From positions 1 to 6,523 of the forward strand of contig JADFHU010000328.1 of the NCBI GenBank assembly GCA_022567055.1: a DNA stretch of 6,523 nucleotides, read 5' to 3'. Source of the stretch: Planctomycetota bacterium (GTDB lineage Bacteria; Planctomycetota; Phycisphaerae; Sedimentisphaerales; Anaerobacaceae). Position 1 is the first letter of the stretch, and every line of letters starts with the position of its first letter. Made by a program: the position numbers and the translations under genes. The notes beneath the pieces are model-generated. The model searched no databases, had not been told where the DNA came from, and saw only the letters and a program-made list of their open reading frames with translations. Below are positions 1 to 6,471 of the stretch, one piece after another.

Positions 1-80
1 CGGCTTTACCATTGCTTTTTTTTTCAACAATTCCCCCGTGAGGTGCGGATCTCGTGGCGTATCTGTATAGAATCTTCGCT

Positions 81-260
81 TCATAAGGGTGTGTAGCCAA
101 GAAATTGGATAATCTTTGGCAGATACTTCGTCTTTGGACTGTAGTGGTTTTTTTCCCAGTTACGGAGGGTGCAGTCCGACACGCCGAGCCTTGTGGCCTC
201 TGGCTGGCTGAGGCCCAGGTCCAGACGTTTTTTTCTTAGGTGGTCGCCTATTGTTATCAA
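81..260 (-). pseudogene. Remnant of a small XRE-type helix-turn-helix DNA-binding protein
   Basis: Reading the minus strand from a TTG at 260 gives 59 codons ending at TGA (83-81). The translation contains IGDHLRKKRLDLGLSQPEA, then RLGVSDCTLRNWEKN, then LPKIIQFLGYTPL. This is the pattern of a widespread small XRE/Cro-C1-like family (GDxLRxRRLDLGLxQ...LGV...T..NWE......P.....I..FLGY.P), so a DNA-binding role is expected from the family. The frame stays open upstream of the TTG except for a TGA directly before it, and the preceding residues (LKPHPG) also resemble the usual lead-in of the family. The TGA therefore seems to interrupt the gene. Restart at TTG is possible, but only a weak AGG lies 4 bases before it. 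No second domain follows. The homology is clear to me; pseudogene status is inferred. Confidence 0.62.
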
Positions 261-390
261 TCAGCCTGGATGGGGTTTTAAGGGCGGTTTTTGGGCCAGA
301 AGAGTGATTCCGCAACTTCTCACTGCAAGCGTAGTGATGCGGTGGTCAGTCGCTGCTCTGCTGTGCTCCCCGGTCCCTTACGTCGTGCAA

Positions 391-1143
391 TCAAATTCGT
401 CCTTGGAAGTGGCTGATGAGAGGGGTGGGTCCATGAACCGCCAGCGCTGTGGCATAACCCGGGAGGGGCGCCAAATCGTGAAGAGACCAATCGCGGAGAT
501 GGAATCCGAGGGAAGGATCGAGCGCAATCAGTTCGCCCGGTCGATCGGATCCGACGGAGACGGCGAAGCGATCCAAGGGAAGGCTTAGTCCTTTGCCGAC
601 GGCTTTGATGAAGGCCTCTTTGCGGCACCAGCAATGGAAGAAGGCATTAAGCCACTGCGATTCGGTAAGATTCTCGAGGGCCTCTCGTTCAACTGAGGAA
701 AAGTGGCTTTTGACCACCTGCCTGTCCGCATGCTTCGGATCCATCCGTTCGATATCCACGCCGAGTTTACGGTCCCGTGCGACCGCCAGGAGCGCAAGAT
801 CCTGGGAACTGGAGACGTTGAAGGTCGGTGGTGGAGACTTGGCGTCTGCCAGAAGAAAAGGTTTCCCGTCCTTGTCTTTACCAAACATGAGACTTTGGGG
901 TGGGACGTCAAGATATCGGCCGAGAATGGTTCTTACCGAACCCCGTCGGGCAATGAACCGGCAACGATGCTCGGGAAAACGAAATCGCTCGGCCCGCGCC
1001 AATTCATCGGCGGCCAGCAGCTGCCCGAGGGCATCCAGCTCGACGGCTTGCAGGTCGAGTGGCAAGCGCCAGACATGGACCTCATCGTCTGCGAGTTGGT
1101 ACTTGGCCGGCGGGTGGTCCCAGTTGAGCGACGTCTTTTTCAC
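391..1143 (-). CDS. 4'-phosphopantetheinyl transferase, Sfp/HetI type
   Basis: By family, this cytoplasmic Mg-dependent enzyme moves the phosphopantetheine arm of CoA onto a serine of acyl or peptidyl carrier proteins, converting apo to holo form. From the GTG at 1143 it has 250 residues, a normal Sfp-group length. Visible motifs are GKP (93-95), FNVSSSQDLALLAV (108-121), the metal-binding pair in LGVDIERM (D130, E132) and FHCWCRKEAFIKAVGKGL (W172, K175, E176, K180). The FNxSHS motif reads FNVSSS, so the usual CoA-contacting histidine is serine 112. I prefer the GTG because GGA lies 6 bases upstream. A TTG at 1176 would add 11 residues but has no ribosome binding site. No carrier protein, synthase or synthetase gene is in the window, so it may serve unlinked targets. 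The isomerase-like gene lies upstream on the same strand, 127 bp away. Family assignment is firm; the substrate is unknown. Confidence 0.9.
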   Translation of the reverse strand: MKKTSLNWDHPPAKYQLADDEVHVWRLPLDLQAVELDALGQLLAADELARAERFRFPEHRCRFIARRGSVRTILGRYLDVPPQSLMFGKDKDGKPFLLADAKSPPPTFNVSSSQDLALLAVARDRKLGVDIERMDPKHADRQVVKSHFSSVEREALENLTESQWLNAFFHCWCRKEAFIKAVGKGLSLPLDRFAVSVGSDRPGELIALDPSLGFHLRDWSLHDLAPLPGYATALAVHGPTPLISHFQGRI

Positions 1144-1210
1144 CGTTGTTCCATTCGCCCCGGCGAGGATTGTCAAGATAATGGATCGGAGTCAAATAAG
1201 GGGACATTTT

Positions 1211-1234
1211 AGGGTCGCACAGGGATCTGACCCT
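1211..1234. repeat. Short inverted repeat between two minus-strand genes
   Basis: AGGGTC (1211-1216) and GACCCT (1229-1234) form a perfect 6-bp inverted repeat around a 12-base loop. A second small one, CGGC-GA-GCCG, lies beside it at 1239-1248. No T-run follows on the minus strand, where transcription from the isomerase-like gene would arrive, so this is not a canonical intrinsic terminator. The stretch GGGGACATTTTAGGGTC beside it resembles short dispersed REP-like intergenic repeats, but that cannot be tested with one copy. Confidence 0.35.
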
Positions 1235-1270
1235 CTGCCGGCGAGCCGACTTTTGCGCGTCACGTCTTGC

Positions 1271-2215
1271 TCAGCCAAAGGCCTCGCGTAGCAAGGCCAG
1301 GCTCTTGGGCAGAGCGGTGTGGTAGTCCTCGTGTCCTTCGAACTCCAGTGACACATAGCCGCGGTAGTTGTGCCGACGCATGATCTCTGCGATCCGCCCG
1401 TAGTCCAGATCCAGGCGGTACCAGATGCCTCCGCCGAAGTAGGTCTTGGCCTGCATGAACACGGCCTCGGATGCGCATTGGGCCAACTTGTCATAGGGGT
1501 CTTCCAGGAAATTGCCGGTGTCCAGCAATACCCGGAGCCAAGGGGAATCGATGGCCTTGACGATGCGGAGGAGGCCTTCCGGCGTGCGCGATAAGCCCCA
1601 GTGGTTTTCGAGTCCAAGGATGACCCCGCATTGCTCCGCCTTGGACAGACAGGCTTCAATGGAGTCGATGACCCACTTATACCCCTCTTCTTCGGTGTGG
1701 CCGGGCAGGACAGGCTCGATGCCCCCATTGGCCATGAGTGCGTCGAAGCTGGCGCTGGTTCCCCAGCGACCGGTGTTGATACGAATAATGGGGATGCCCA
1801 TGGCGTAGGCAAGCTCGATGTAGTGAATGGTGTCATCGATGTTCTTCTGCCGTTTGGATTTGTCGGGGGAGATGAAGCTTTGATGCGTGGACATGCAGCA
1901 CAGATCGAGGCCGTTGATGAGGGCTCGACGCTTCAGAGTCTGGAGATGGGCGTTCGATTCATCTTCCATCTGGACATGTAGAATGTCCACGCCGTCAAAT
2001 CCGAAACGGGCGGCCTCGTCGATGCAAGTCTCGATGGGCAGTTTCATGTTTTTTTTGAAACGCCAGAAGGAATAGGTGGAAACGGCAATAGGCAGGCCGC
2101 GCGGGGTAACGGTCGTGTCAGGGGTCGCGGCGTGGAGGCCGGGTGATACGAGGGTCCCGGCGGCAAGGGCCGCAGCAGACTGCCTGATAAATCGTCGTCG
2201 ATTCACGGTTGCCAT
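1271..2215 (-). CDS. Tat-exported sugar phosphate isomerase/epimerase family protein (xylose isomerase-like TIM barrel)
   Basis: The 314-residue product begins with a twin-arginine signal: RRRFIRQS (6-13), a hydrophobic stretch (14-27) and a likely signal peptidase site after LHA (27-29). It should be folded in the cytoplasm and then exported. The rest looks like an AP-endonuclease-2/xylose isomerase-like barrel. It has IAVSTYSFWRF near the start, GFDGVDIL (72-79), STHQSF (109-114), VILGLENHWG with E203, VLLDTGNF with D232, and YVSLEFEG with E291/E293. These acidic residues are the probable metal ligands by family analogy. The late barrel strand reads MQAKTYFGGG rather than the common HxKD, so one expected histidine is glutamine 255. 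The ATG is supported by AAAGGA 7 bases upstream on the minus strand. The gene is divergent from the muramidase-like gene. Family members act on many sugars and inositols, so the reaction cannot be named. The fold is confident; the function is open. Confidence 0.87.
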   Translation of the reverse strand: MATVNRRRFIRQSAAALAAGTLVSPGLHAATPDTTVTPRGLPIAVSTYSFWRFKKNMKLPIETCIDEAARFGFDGVDILHVQMEDESNAHLQTLKRRALINGLDLCCMSTHQSFISPDKSKRQKNIDDTIHYIELAYAMGIPIIRINTGRWGTSASFDALMANGGIEPVLPGHTEEEGYKWVIDSIEACLSKAEQCGVILGLENHWGLSRTPEGLLRIVKAIDSPWLRVLLDTGNFLEDPYDKLAQCASEAVFMQAKTYFGGGIWYRLDLDYGRIAEIMRRHNYRGYVSLEFEGHEDYHTALPKSLALLREAFG

Positions 2216-2264
2216 GATGAAATCCTTTCCTTAGGTACGCCACACAGTAAGGGTTTTTGGGGCT

Positions 2265-2355
2265 AGGTTCTGTCTGAAAACTCCGTCGTCGGCCCGTCTT
2301 CGACCCCGAGGCTCAGACCCGAGGGGAAGCCAGATCGAGTTTTCAGAAAGAGCCT
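2265..2355. repeat. Palindromic intergenic element, candidate MITE or REP-type repeat
   Basis: TCTGAAAACTC (2273-2283) and GAGTTTTCAGA (2337-2347) are perfect 11-bp inverted arms. They extend outward to A2265 and T2355 with only G2272/A2348 mismatched and T2268/G2352 wobbling. Inside, CTTC-GA-CCC (2298-2306) can pair with GGGGAAG (2323-2329), leaving a two-base bulge, so the whole element can fold as a long cruciform or RNA hairpin. It has no coding capacity and lies between two divergent genes. Inverted ends flanking about 90 bp of non-coding sequence fit a miniature inverted-repeat element derived from an insertion sequence. I could not find a clear target-site duplication. A bidirectional regulatory or terminator structure is the alternative. 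Confidence 0.5.
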
Positions 2356-2501
2356 TGAACAGTACGCCCTAGATCGTGTGCTTATTCTAGCAGATGCGCG
2401 ACTTCATAGTCAAACGCGGCGGGATCGTTTAGGCTATAACTACGTTCAGGGTTCGCCGGTGTCTCGGCGACCCCATTGGGATGGGTTGACGGAGTAGAAC
2501 C

Positions 2502-3725
2502 ATGAAATTGGGCCGCATGTCAGAGAGTGTTGTATTGCTCCTCACACTGGCAGTGACCGCTGGCGCGGGGTCTGCTGCCGTTCGTACCGGGCTCGATAGA
2601 GTCTCGGAATTTCGGCATGTCTTCGCCGACAAGCGCATAGGCATTATCGCCAACCAGTCTGCCATTGACAGTCAGGGGCGTCCTGTCGCCCAAGTCATTC
2701 GGGCGTTGCCGGGGGCAACTTTGGTCTCACTGTTTGCCCCCGAACATGGATGGTGGGGGGCGCAGGGAGCGGGTCGGGCGGTGTCCGATCAGATGCATCC
2801 CACTTTCCAGGTACCCGTTCACAGCCTCTACGGTCCTGCCACCAAACCAACACCCTCCATGCTCGACGCAGTGGATGTCCTGGTGTTTGATATTCAGGAC
2901 ATCGGGACACGATTCTATACCTATATCTGGACCATGGCCCTTGCGATGGAGGCTGCCGCCGAGCAGGGCAAGACCTTTGTCGTGTTGGACCGACCCAACC
3001 CGATCGGTGGTACGAACGTTCAGGGCAACCTGCTGGAACCGGACTACGCCAGCTTCGTCGGGCTCTATCCGATTCCGGTGGTCCACGGAATGACGGTGGG
3101 TGAGTTGGCCCGCATGTTCAATGGACAGGGTTGGCTGGCCGGCGCCGTGGAGGCCGATCTGGTCGTTGTGCCTATGGAGGGCTGGACCCGAAACATGTGG
3201 TTTGACCAGACCGGCCTGGTCTTTCGCAGGCCCTCCCCGAACATGCCCGATTTAGAAACCGCTGCGCTCTACCCCGGTATGGCCTTGCTTGAAGGGACCA
3301 ATCTCTCGGAAGGCCGAGGCACTACGATGCCTTTCAAGCAGTTCGGCGCCCCCTGGATCGACGCCAATTCGTTGACCGAAGGTCTCAACCGTCTCCGTCT
3401 TCCCGGCGTCCGATTCGAGCCGACTCAGTTTACGCCCACTCATTCGAAGCACAAGGGACTGCGATGTTTTGGCGCGCGTATTCGTATTACAGATCGCACT
3501 CAACTGACGAGTTACCGGTCGGCTATTCGGATCCTGGAAGAGGTGGCCCGTCAATACCCTCAATTACTCATGTGGCGACTCGAGCATTTCAATAAACTGT
3601 GTGGGACCCGGGATGTGCATCAGGTGATCTTAGGCCACGGGTCCCTTGACGCTCTGGTGGCTCGGTGGGACAGCGAACGAAGGCGTTTTCTCACGATGCG
3701 AGAGCGCTACTTGCTCTACCGGTAG
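2502..3725 (+). CDS. Exported DUF1343 protein, NamZ-like exo-beta-N-acetylmuramidase (GH171)
   Basis: NamZ/YbbC proteins remove N-acetylmuramic acid from the non-reducing ends of peptidoglycan fragments, a step in cell-wall turnover and recycling. This 407-residue protein has a signal peptide (hydrophobic 9-26, likely cleavage near GSAA). The mature part follows the DUF1343 pattern: RIGIIANQSA (45-54), LFAPEHG (77-83, E81 a candidate catalytic acid by family analogy), LVFDIQDIGTRFYTY (127-141), LDRPNPIGG (162-170), EGTNLSEGRGTTMPF (264-278), KHKG (316-319) and a C-terminal RERYLLYR. Length and motif order match full-length members. The ATG is chosen because GGAG (2491-2494) lies 7 bases before it; the later ATG at 2517 would shorten the signal peptide. 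It is divergent from the Tat-exported isomerase-like gene, so both products probably act outside the cytoplasm. A possible -10 (TATAAC, 2435-2440) has no convincing -35. The family is firm; exact substrate is inferred. Confidence 0.9.
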   Translation: MKLGRMSESVVLLLTLAVTAGAGSAAVRTGLDRVSEFRHVFADKRIGIIANQSAIDSQGRPVAQVIRALPGATLVSLFAPEHGWWGAQGAGRAVSDQMHPTFQVPVHSLYGPATKPTPSMLDAVDVLVFDIQDIGTRFYTYIWTMALAMEAAAEQGKTFVVLDRPNPIGGTNVQGNLLEPDYASFVGLYPIPVVHGMTVGELARMFNGQGWLAGAVEADLVVVPMEGWTRNMWFDQTGLVFRRPSPNMPDLETAALYPGMALLEGTNLSEGRGTTMPFKQFGAPWIDANSLTEGLNRLRLPGVRFEPTQFTPTHSKHKGLRCFGARIRITDRTQLTSYRSAIRILEEVARQYPQLLMWRLEHFNKLCGTRDVHQVILGHGSLDALVARWDSERRRFLTMRERYLLYR

Positions 3726-3742
3726 TAGGACCTAGACTCGGT

Positions 3743-3771
3743 TTTACTTTTCTTAGGCTGCATGGTATAAG
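3743..3771 (+). promoter_or_regulatory. Sigma70-type extended -10 promoter for the kinase/regulator operon
   Basis: TTTACT (3743-3748, four of six matches to TTGACA) is followed after 17 bases by TATAAG (3766-3771, five of six matches to TATAAT). A TGn extension (TGG, 3763-3765) precedes the -10. Spacing is optimal and this is the best promoter match I see in the window. Transcription would be expected to start near 3778, about three bases before the kinase ATG at 3781, giving an almost leaderless mRNA. No Shine-Dalgarno sequence precedes that ATG, which agrees with this reading. The start site is predicted, not observed. Confidence 0.55.
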
Positions 3772-3780
3772 CGTGCCACG

Positions 3781-5019
3781 ATGAAATGGCCCTGGTCAAC
3801 GAGACGCAAGCCGGCGACGCAAGCCGGCGATCTGTTGCATGAGTTCGACGATTCGCTACTCCTGATCGTTGACCCCGAACAGTTGACAAGTAACCTGCTG
3901 GGCAAGCTGCATCAACTCGTGGATGTCGAAAAGGCCTTTGTCTTTCTGGCCAGCGAAACGACATCACCCAAGTTTATGTCGCCGGTTGGCGTGAACGGGG
4001 TTGTCGACGGGCTGCCCCAGTTGTCGGTGCAGGGGCGTTTGGTTCCATGGTTTCGGACCAATCGCAAACTCTTGTCCTTTGCGGAGGATAGTGACGTCAT
4101 GCGCTATCTGGGGCCGGAGATTCAGCCTTTCGTGGACCAGTCAATCGATTTTGCCTTTCCCCTGGTATCGATGGATCGACTGATTGGCATCATGTTTCTG
4201 CAACTGAACCCCAATGGACTGACGCCGCTGGGCCTGTCTCGTATCCAGGGCTTGAGCAGACAGGCCGGACTGGCTTTTGAAAACGCTATCCTCTTTAAGG
4301 AACGGCTCCATCAGAATGAGCGCATGTTTCGGGCCGAACAGTTGGCGACGATGGGGCAATTCGCCGCAGGCATGGCCCATGAGTTGCGCAATCCCCTCAC
4401 GGCCATCCGCAGCACAGTTCAGTTTCTGGGCGATGAATTCGAGGCGGGAAGCAAACAGCAGGTCCTGGCCGAAGAAGTGCTGACCGAGGTGGACCGTCTG
4501 AACAGCCTCATCGAAAATCTGTTGACCTTGGCGAAACCGACCGACAGTTTGCCCAGGGCATTGGACCTTCAGCGAGAGTTGGAATATCTGCATTTTGTCG
4601 AGGCACAGGCCCGTCAGCAGGGCGTCCAGATTGAATTGAACTGTCAGGAGGCGTTGCCCTTGGTGTATTGCGATCCTGGCGAGCTGCGCCAACTGCTGCT
4701 CAACCTCGTCATGAACGGCATACAGGCCATGAAAACCGGAGGCGTGCTCAAGATCAGGATCTTCCGTGCTGCGGGGGGCCGTTCCCAAACGGGGGGAGTC
4801 CACATCGAGATCGAGGACGAGGGTGAGGGTATTGCGGAAAAGGATTTAGAAAGGGTCTTCGAGCCCTTCTACACGACCAAAAAAGAAGGCACCGGCCTCG
4901 GCCTGACCATATGTCACAACATTGTCAAGCGGAATGGGGCAGACATGTGGTTTGATCAAGCTGCGGGGGGCGGAACGGTCGTTCACGTGACGCTGCCCGG
5001 CAAAGAAGGATCTTCATAA
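3781..5019 (+). CDS. Soluble GAF-domain sensor histidine kinase, NtrB-like
   Basis: The product (412 residues) autophosphorylates on a histidine and should pass the phosphate to the adjacent response regulator. No signal peptide or membrane segment is visible, so it senses a cytoplasmic cue. Residues about 25-172 look like a GAF domain, followed by a short helical linker. The GAF part contains no cysteine, which argues against a cysteine-linked chromophore or Fe-S cluster. The HisKA H-box is MAHELRNPLTAIR with His200. The ATPase domain has the N-box NLVMNGIQAM (N312), DEGEG (346-350), FEPFYTTK and GTGLGL (370-375), so all catalytic boxes are intact. The ATG has no Shine-Dalgarno but lies just past a strong promoter. 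A perfect 13-bp tandem repeat occupies codons 8-17. The gene ends one base before the regulator ATG, so the two are surely co-transcribed. The GAF ligand is unknown. Confidence 0.93.
   Translation: MKWPWSTRRKPATQAGDLLHEFDDSLLLIVDPEQLTSNLLGKLHQLVDVEKAFVFLASETTSPKFMSPVGVNGVVDGLPQLSVQGRLVPWFRTNRKLLSFAEDSDVMRYLGPEIQPFVDQSIDFAFPLVSMDRLIGIMFLQLNPNGLTPLGLSRIQGLSRQAGLAFENAILFKERLHQNERMFRAEQLATMGQFAAGMAHELRNPLTAIRSTVQFLGDEFEAGSKQQVLAEEVLTEVDRLNSLIENLLTLAKPTDSLPRALDLQRELEYLHFVEAQARQQGVQIELNCQEALPLVYCDPGELRQLLLNLVMNGIQAMKTGGVLKIRIFRAAGGRSQTGGVHIEIEDEGEGIAEKDLERVFEPFYTTKKEGTGLGLTICHNIVKRNGADMWFDQAAGGGTVVHVTLPGKEGSS
3803..3830 (+). repeat. 13-bp perfect tandem repeat inside the kinase 5' coding region
   Basis: The unit ACGCAAGCCGGCG occurs twice end to end (3804-3816, 3817-3829), and the 13-base periodicity extends one base on each side. 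Thirteen is not a multiple of three, so gain or loss of one unit shifts the frame. With a single unit, translation from the 3781 ATG would stop at a TGA after 23 codons. Both copies lie in the poorly conserved N-terminal tail before the GAF domain. Confidence 0.85.
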
Positions 5020-5020
5020 G

Positions 5021-6403
5021 ATGTCAGAAGAACGTATTCTCATCGTCGATGACGAACCCAAGATCTGTGGGATTCTTGCGGCGTTGATCGAAAAACAGGG
5101 CGCAGAGGTCAAGGTCGTTCATACGGGAGAGGACGCTCTGAAAATCAATCCTGTCTTCTTACCGAGGGTCATCTTGCTGGATATGATGATGCCGGGGATG
5201 AATGGGTTGGAGTGTCTGGAAAAGTTGAAAACACAGTCTGATTGGGAAGGCAAGGTCATCATCATGACTGCTCACGGCGAGGTTCGGTCCGCCGTGGCTG
5301 CCATGAAGAAGGGGGCGTTCGATTACCTGCAAAAACCCTTCGACAACGACGAATTGCTCGCGGTCATTGCCAGGGCCCTGGAGATGGTCTCGCTCTCGCA
5401 CCGTGTCAAACAACTGGAGGATCAGCTCGATCAGACCTTTGGCTTTGACAACATCGTAGGCGTCTCCGGTAAGATAAAATCCGTCTTCGCCAGGATGCAC
5501 AAGTTCGCGGTCGCGGAGGGCACGGTCTTGGTGACGGGCGAAAGCGGAACCGGAAAAGAGCTTGTGGTGAGGGCCATCCACCAAGCCGGCCGGCGGAAGA
5601 TGAATCCCTTCATTGTGGTCAACTGTGGCGCGATTCCCGCCGGTCTGATAGAGAGCGAATTCTTCGGGTATGAAGCCGGGACTTTCACCGATGCCAAGAG
5701 CAGTCGAGAGGGAAAATTTGAGGCCGCCAATGGAGGGACACTCTTCCTGGATGAGGTCGGGGACTTGCCTTTGGACGCACAGATCAAACTCTTACGTGTG
5801 CTCGAAGAGGGTGAGTTTATGCGTCTGGGCAGCAACGCCTCCATCAAGGTCGATGTCAGGGTGATGGCGGCCACGAATCAAGATCTCTCGACTATGGTTG
5901 AAAAGGGAACCTTTCGGGGGGACTTGTTCTGGCGGCTCAATGTGTTGAGTCTCGACGTGTGTCCCCTGCGCGATCGCAGGGAAGACATTCCCCTCTTGAT
6001 AGACCATTTCCTGGAGAAATTCGCAGCCTCTCTCATGAGGAAGATCCCCAGTGTATCAAAGGATGCCAGAGAGATCCTCACGGGCTACAGCTGGCCCGGC
6101 AATGTACGCGAATTGCAGAACTGCATCTATAGTGCCGTTGCCATGCTGGACAGCAATCAAATTGAGGTCGATGATCTGCCCAGCACGCTCTTTACTTCTC
6201 CGCTTGCCTCTGCGATCGCAGCGCCACCGTCGGGACGCAAGTCTCTCGCCGAACTTGCGTCCGCCGCAACGTCAAAGTCCGACCAGGAGGCCATCCGCGC
6301 CGCACTCGAAGAAGCTGCCGGCAACAGGGAAAAGGCTGCCCAACTCTTGGGGATCGGGCGCAAGACCCTGTATCGGAAACTCAAGCAGTATGGCATGGCT
6401 TAG
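5021..6403 (+). CDS. NtrC-family sigma54-dependent response regulator
   Basis: This 460-residue activator has three parts. The receiver (about 4-122) has the acidic pair D10/D11, phospho-acceptor D54, T83 and K105. The AAA+ sigma54-activation domain (about 142-385) has Walker A GESGTGKE (173-180), Walker B GTLFLDEVGD (239-248, D244/E245), candidate arginine fingers R299 and R305, and WPGNVREL with sensor-II R363. The C-terminal Fis-type helix-turn-helix (about 424-458) ends in GIGRKTLYRKLKQYGM. Phosphorylated family members oligomerise and use ATP to open promoters bound by RNA polymerase-sigma54. The loop that touches sigma54 reads GTFTDA (220-225) instead of GAFTGA; the key threonine T223 is kept. 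AAGAAGGA (5003-5010) gives a good ribosome site 10 bases before the ATG. It follows the kinase by one base, so the kinase is its likely partner. Targets are unknown, and I found no convincing sigma54 (-24/-12) promoter in the intergenic regions. Confidence 0.95.
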   Translation: MSEERILIVDDEPKICGILAALIEKQGAEVKVVHTGEDALKINPVFLPRVILLDMMMPGMNGLECLEKLKTQSDWEGKVIIMTAHGEVRSAVAAMKKGAFDYLQKPFDNDELLAVIARALEMVSLSHRVKQLEDQLDQTFGFDNIVGVSGKIKSVFARMHKFAVAEGTVLVTGESGTGKELVVRAIHQAGRRKMNPFIVVNCGAIPAGLIESEFFGYEAGTFTDAKSSREGKFEAANGGTLFLDEVGDLPLDAQIKLLRVLEEGEFMRLGSNASIKVDVRVMAATNQDLSTMVEKGTFRGDLFWRLNVLSLDVCPLRDRREDIPLLIDHFLEKFAASLMRKIPSVSKDAREILTGYSWPGNVRELQNCIYSAVAMLDSNQIEVDDLPSTLFTSPLASAIAAPPSGRKSLAELASAATSKSDQEAIRAALEEAAGNREKAAQLLGIGRKTLYRKLKQYGMA

Positions 6404-6471
6404 AGCGCCTAACAAAATGAATCGTCGCACCGAAAACGAGCGTTTCTGTGTCTGGCAAGGAAGGCGAAGCA

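Noticed and set aside
1..84. Minus-strand frame starting MKRRFYTDTPRD at 84, with its ATG overlapping the stop of the XRE remnant, open to the window edge.
   Set aside because: Only 28 codons are visible, the lysine cluster comes from an A-run, and no family is recognisable. The ATGA overlap could be chance.
1171..1176. TTGACA on the minus strand, identical to a -35 consensus.
   Set aside because: No acceptable -10 lies 16-18 bases downstream; the sequence there is TGGAAC.
593..1291. Long plus-strand open frame (232 codons) opposite the phosphopantetheinyl transferase gene.
   Set aside because: It is antisense to a gene with clear catalytic motifs, and its translation is arginine/serine-rich with no recognisable domain.
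1192..1836. Minus-strand open frame of 214 codons overlapping the isomerase-like gene.
   Set aside because: It lies in another frame of the same strand as the Tat-signal barrel gene and has low-complexity composition without motifs.
3763..3781. TGGCACG on the minus strand, like the -24 half of a sigma54 promoter.
   Set aside because: The -12 half lacks the required GC at the right spacing, and the site would point into the 3' end of the muramidase-like gene.
4141..4803. Minus-strand open frame of 220 codons opposite the kinase gene.
   Set aside because: It mirrors the highly conserved HisKA/HATPase coding sequence and shows no domain of its own.
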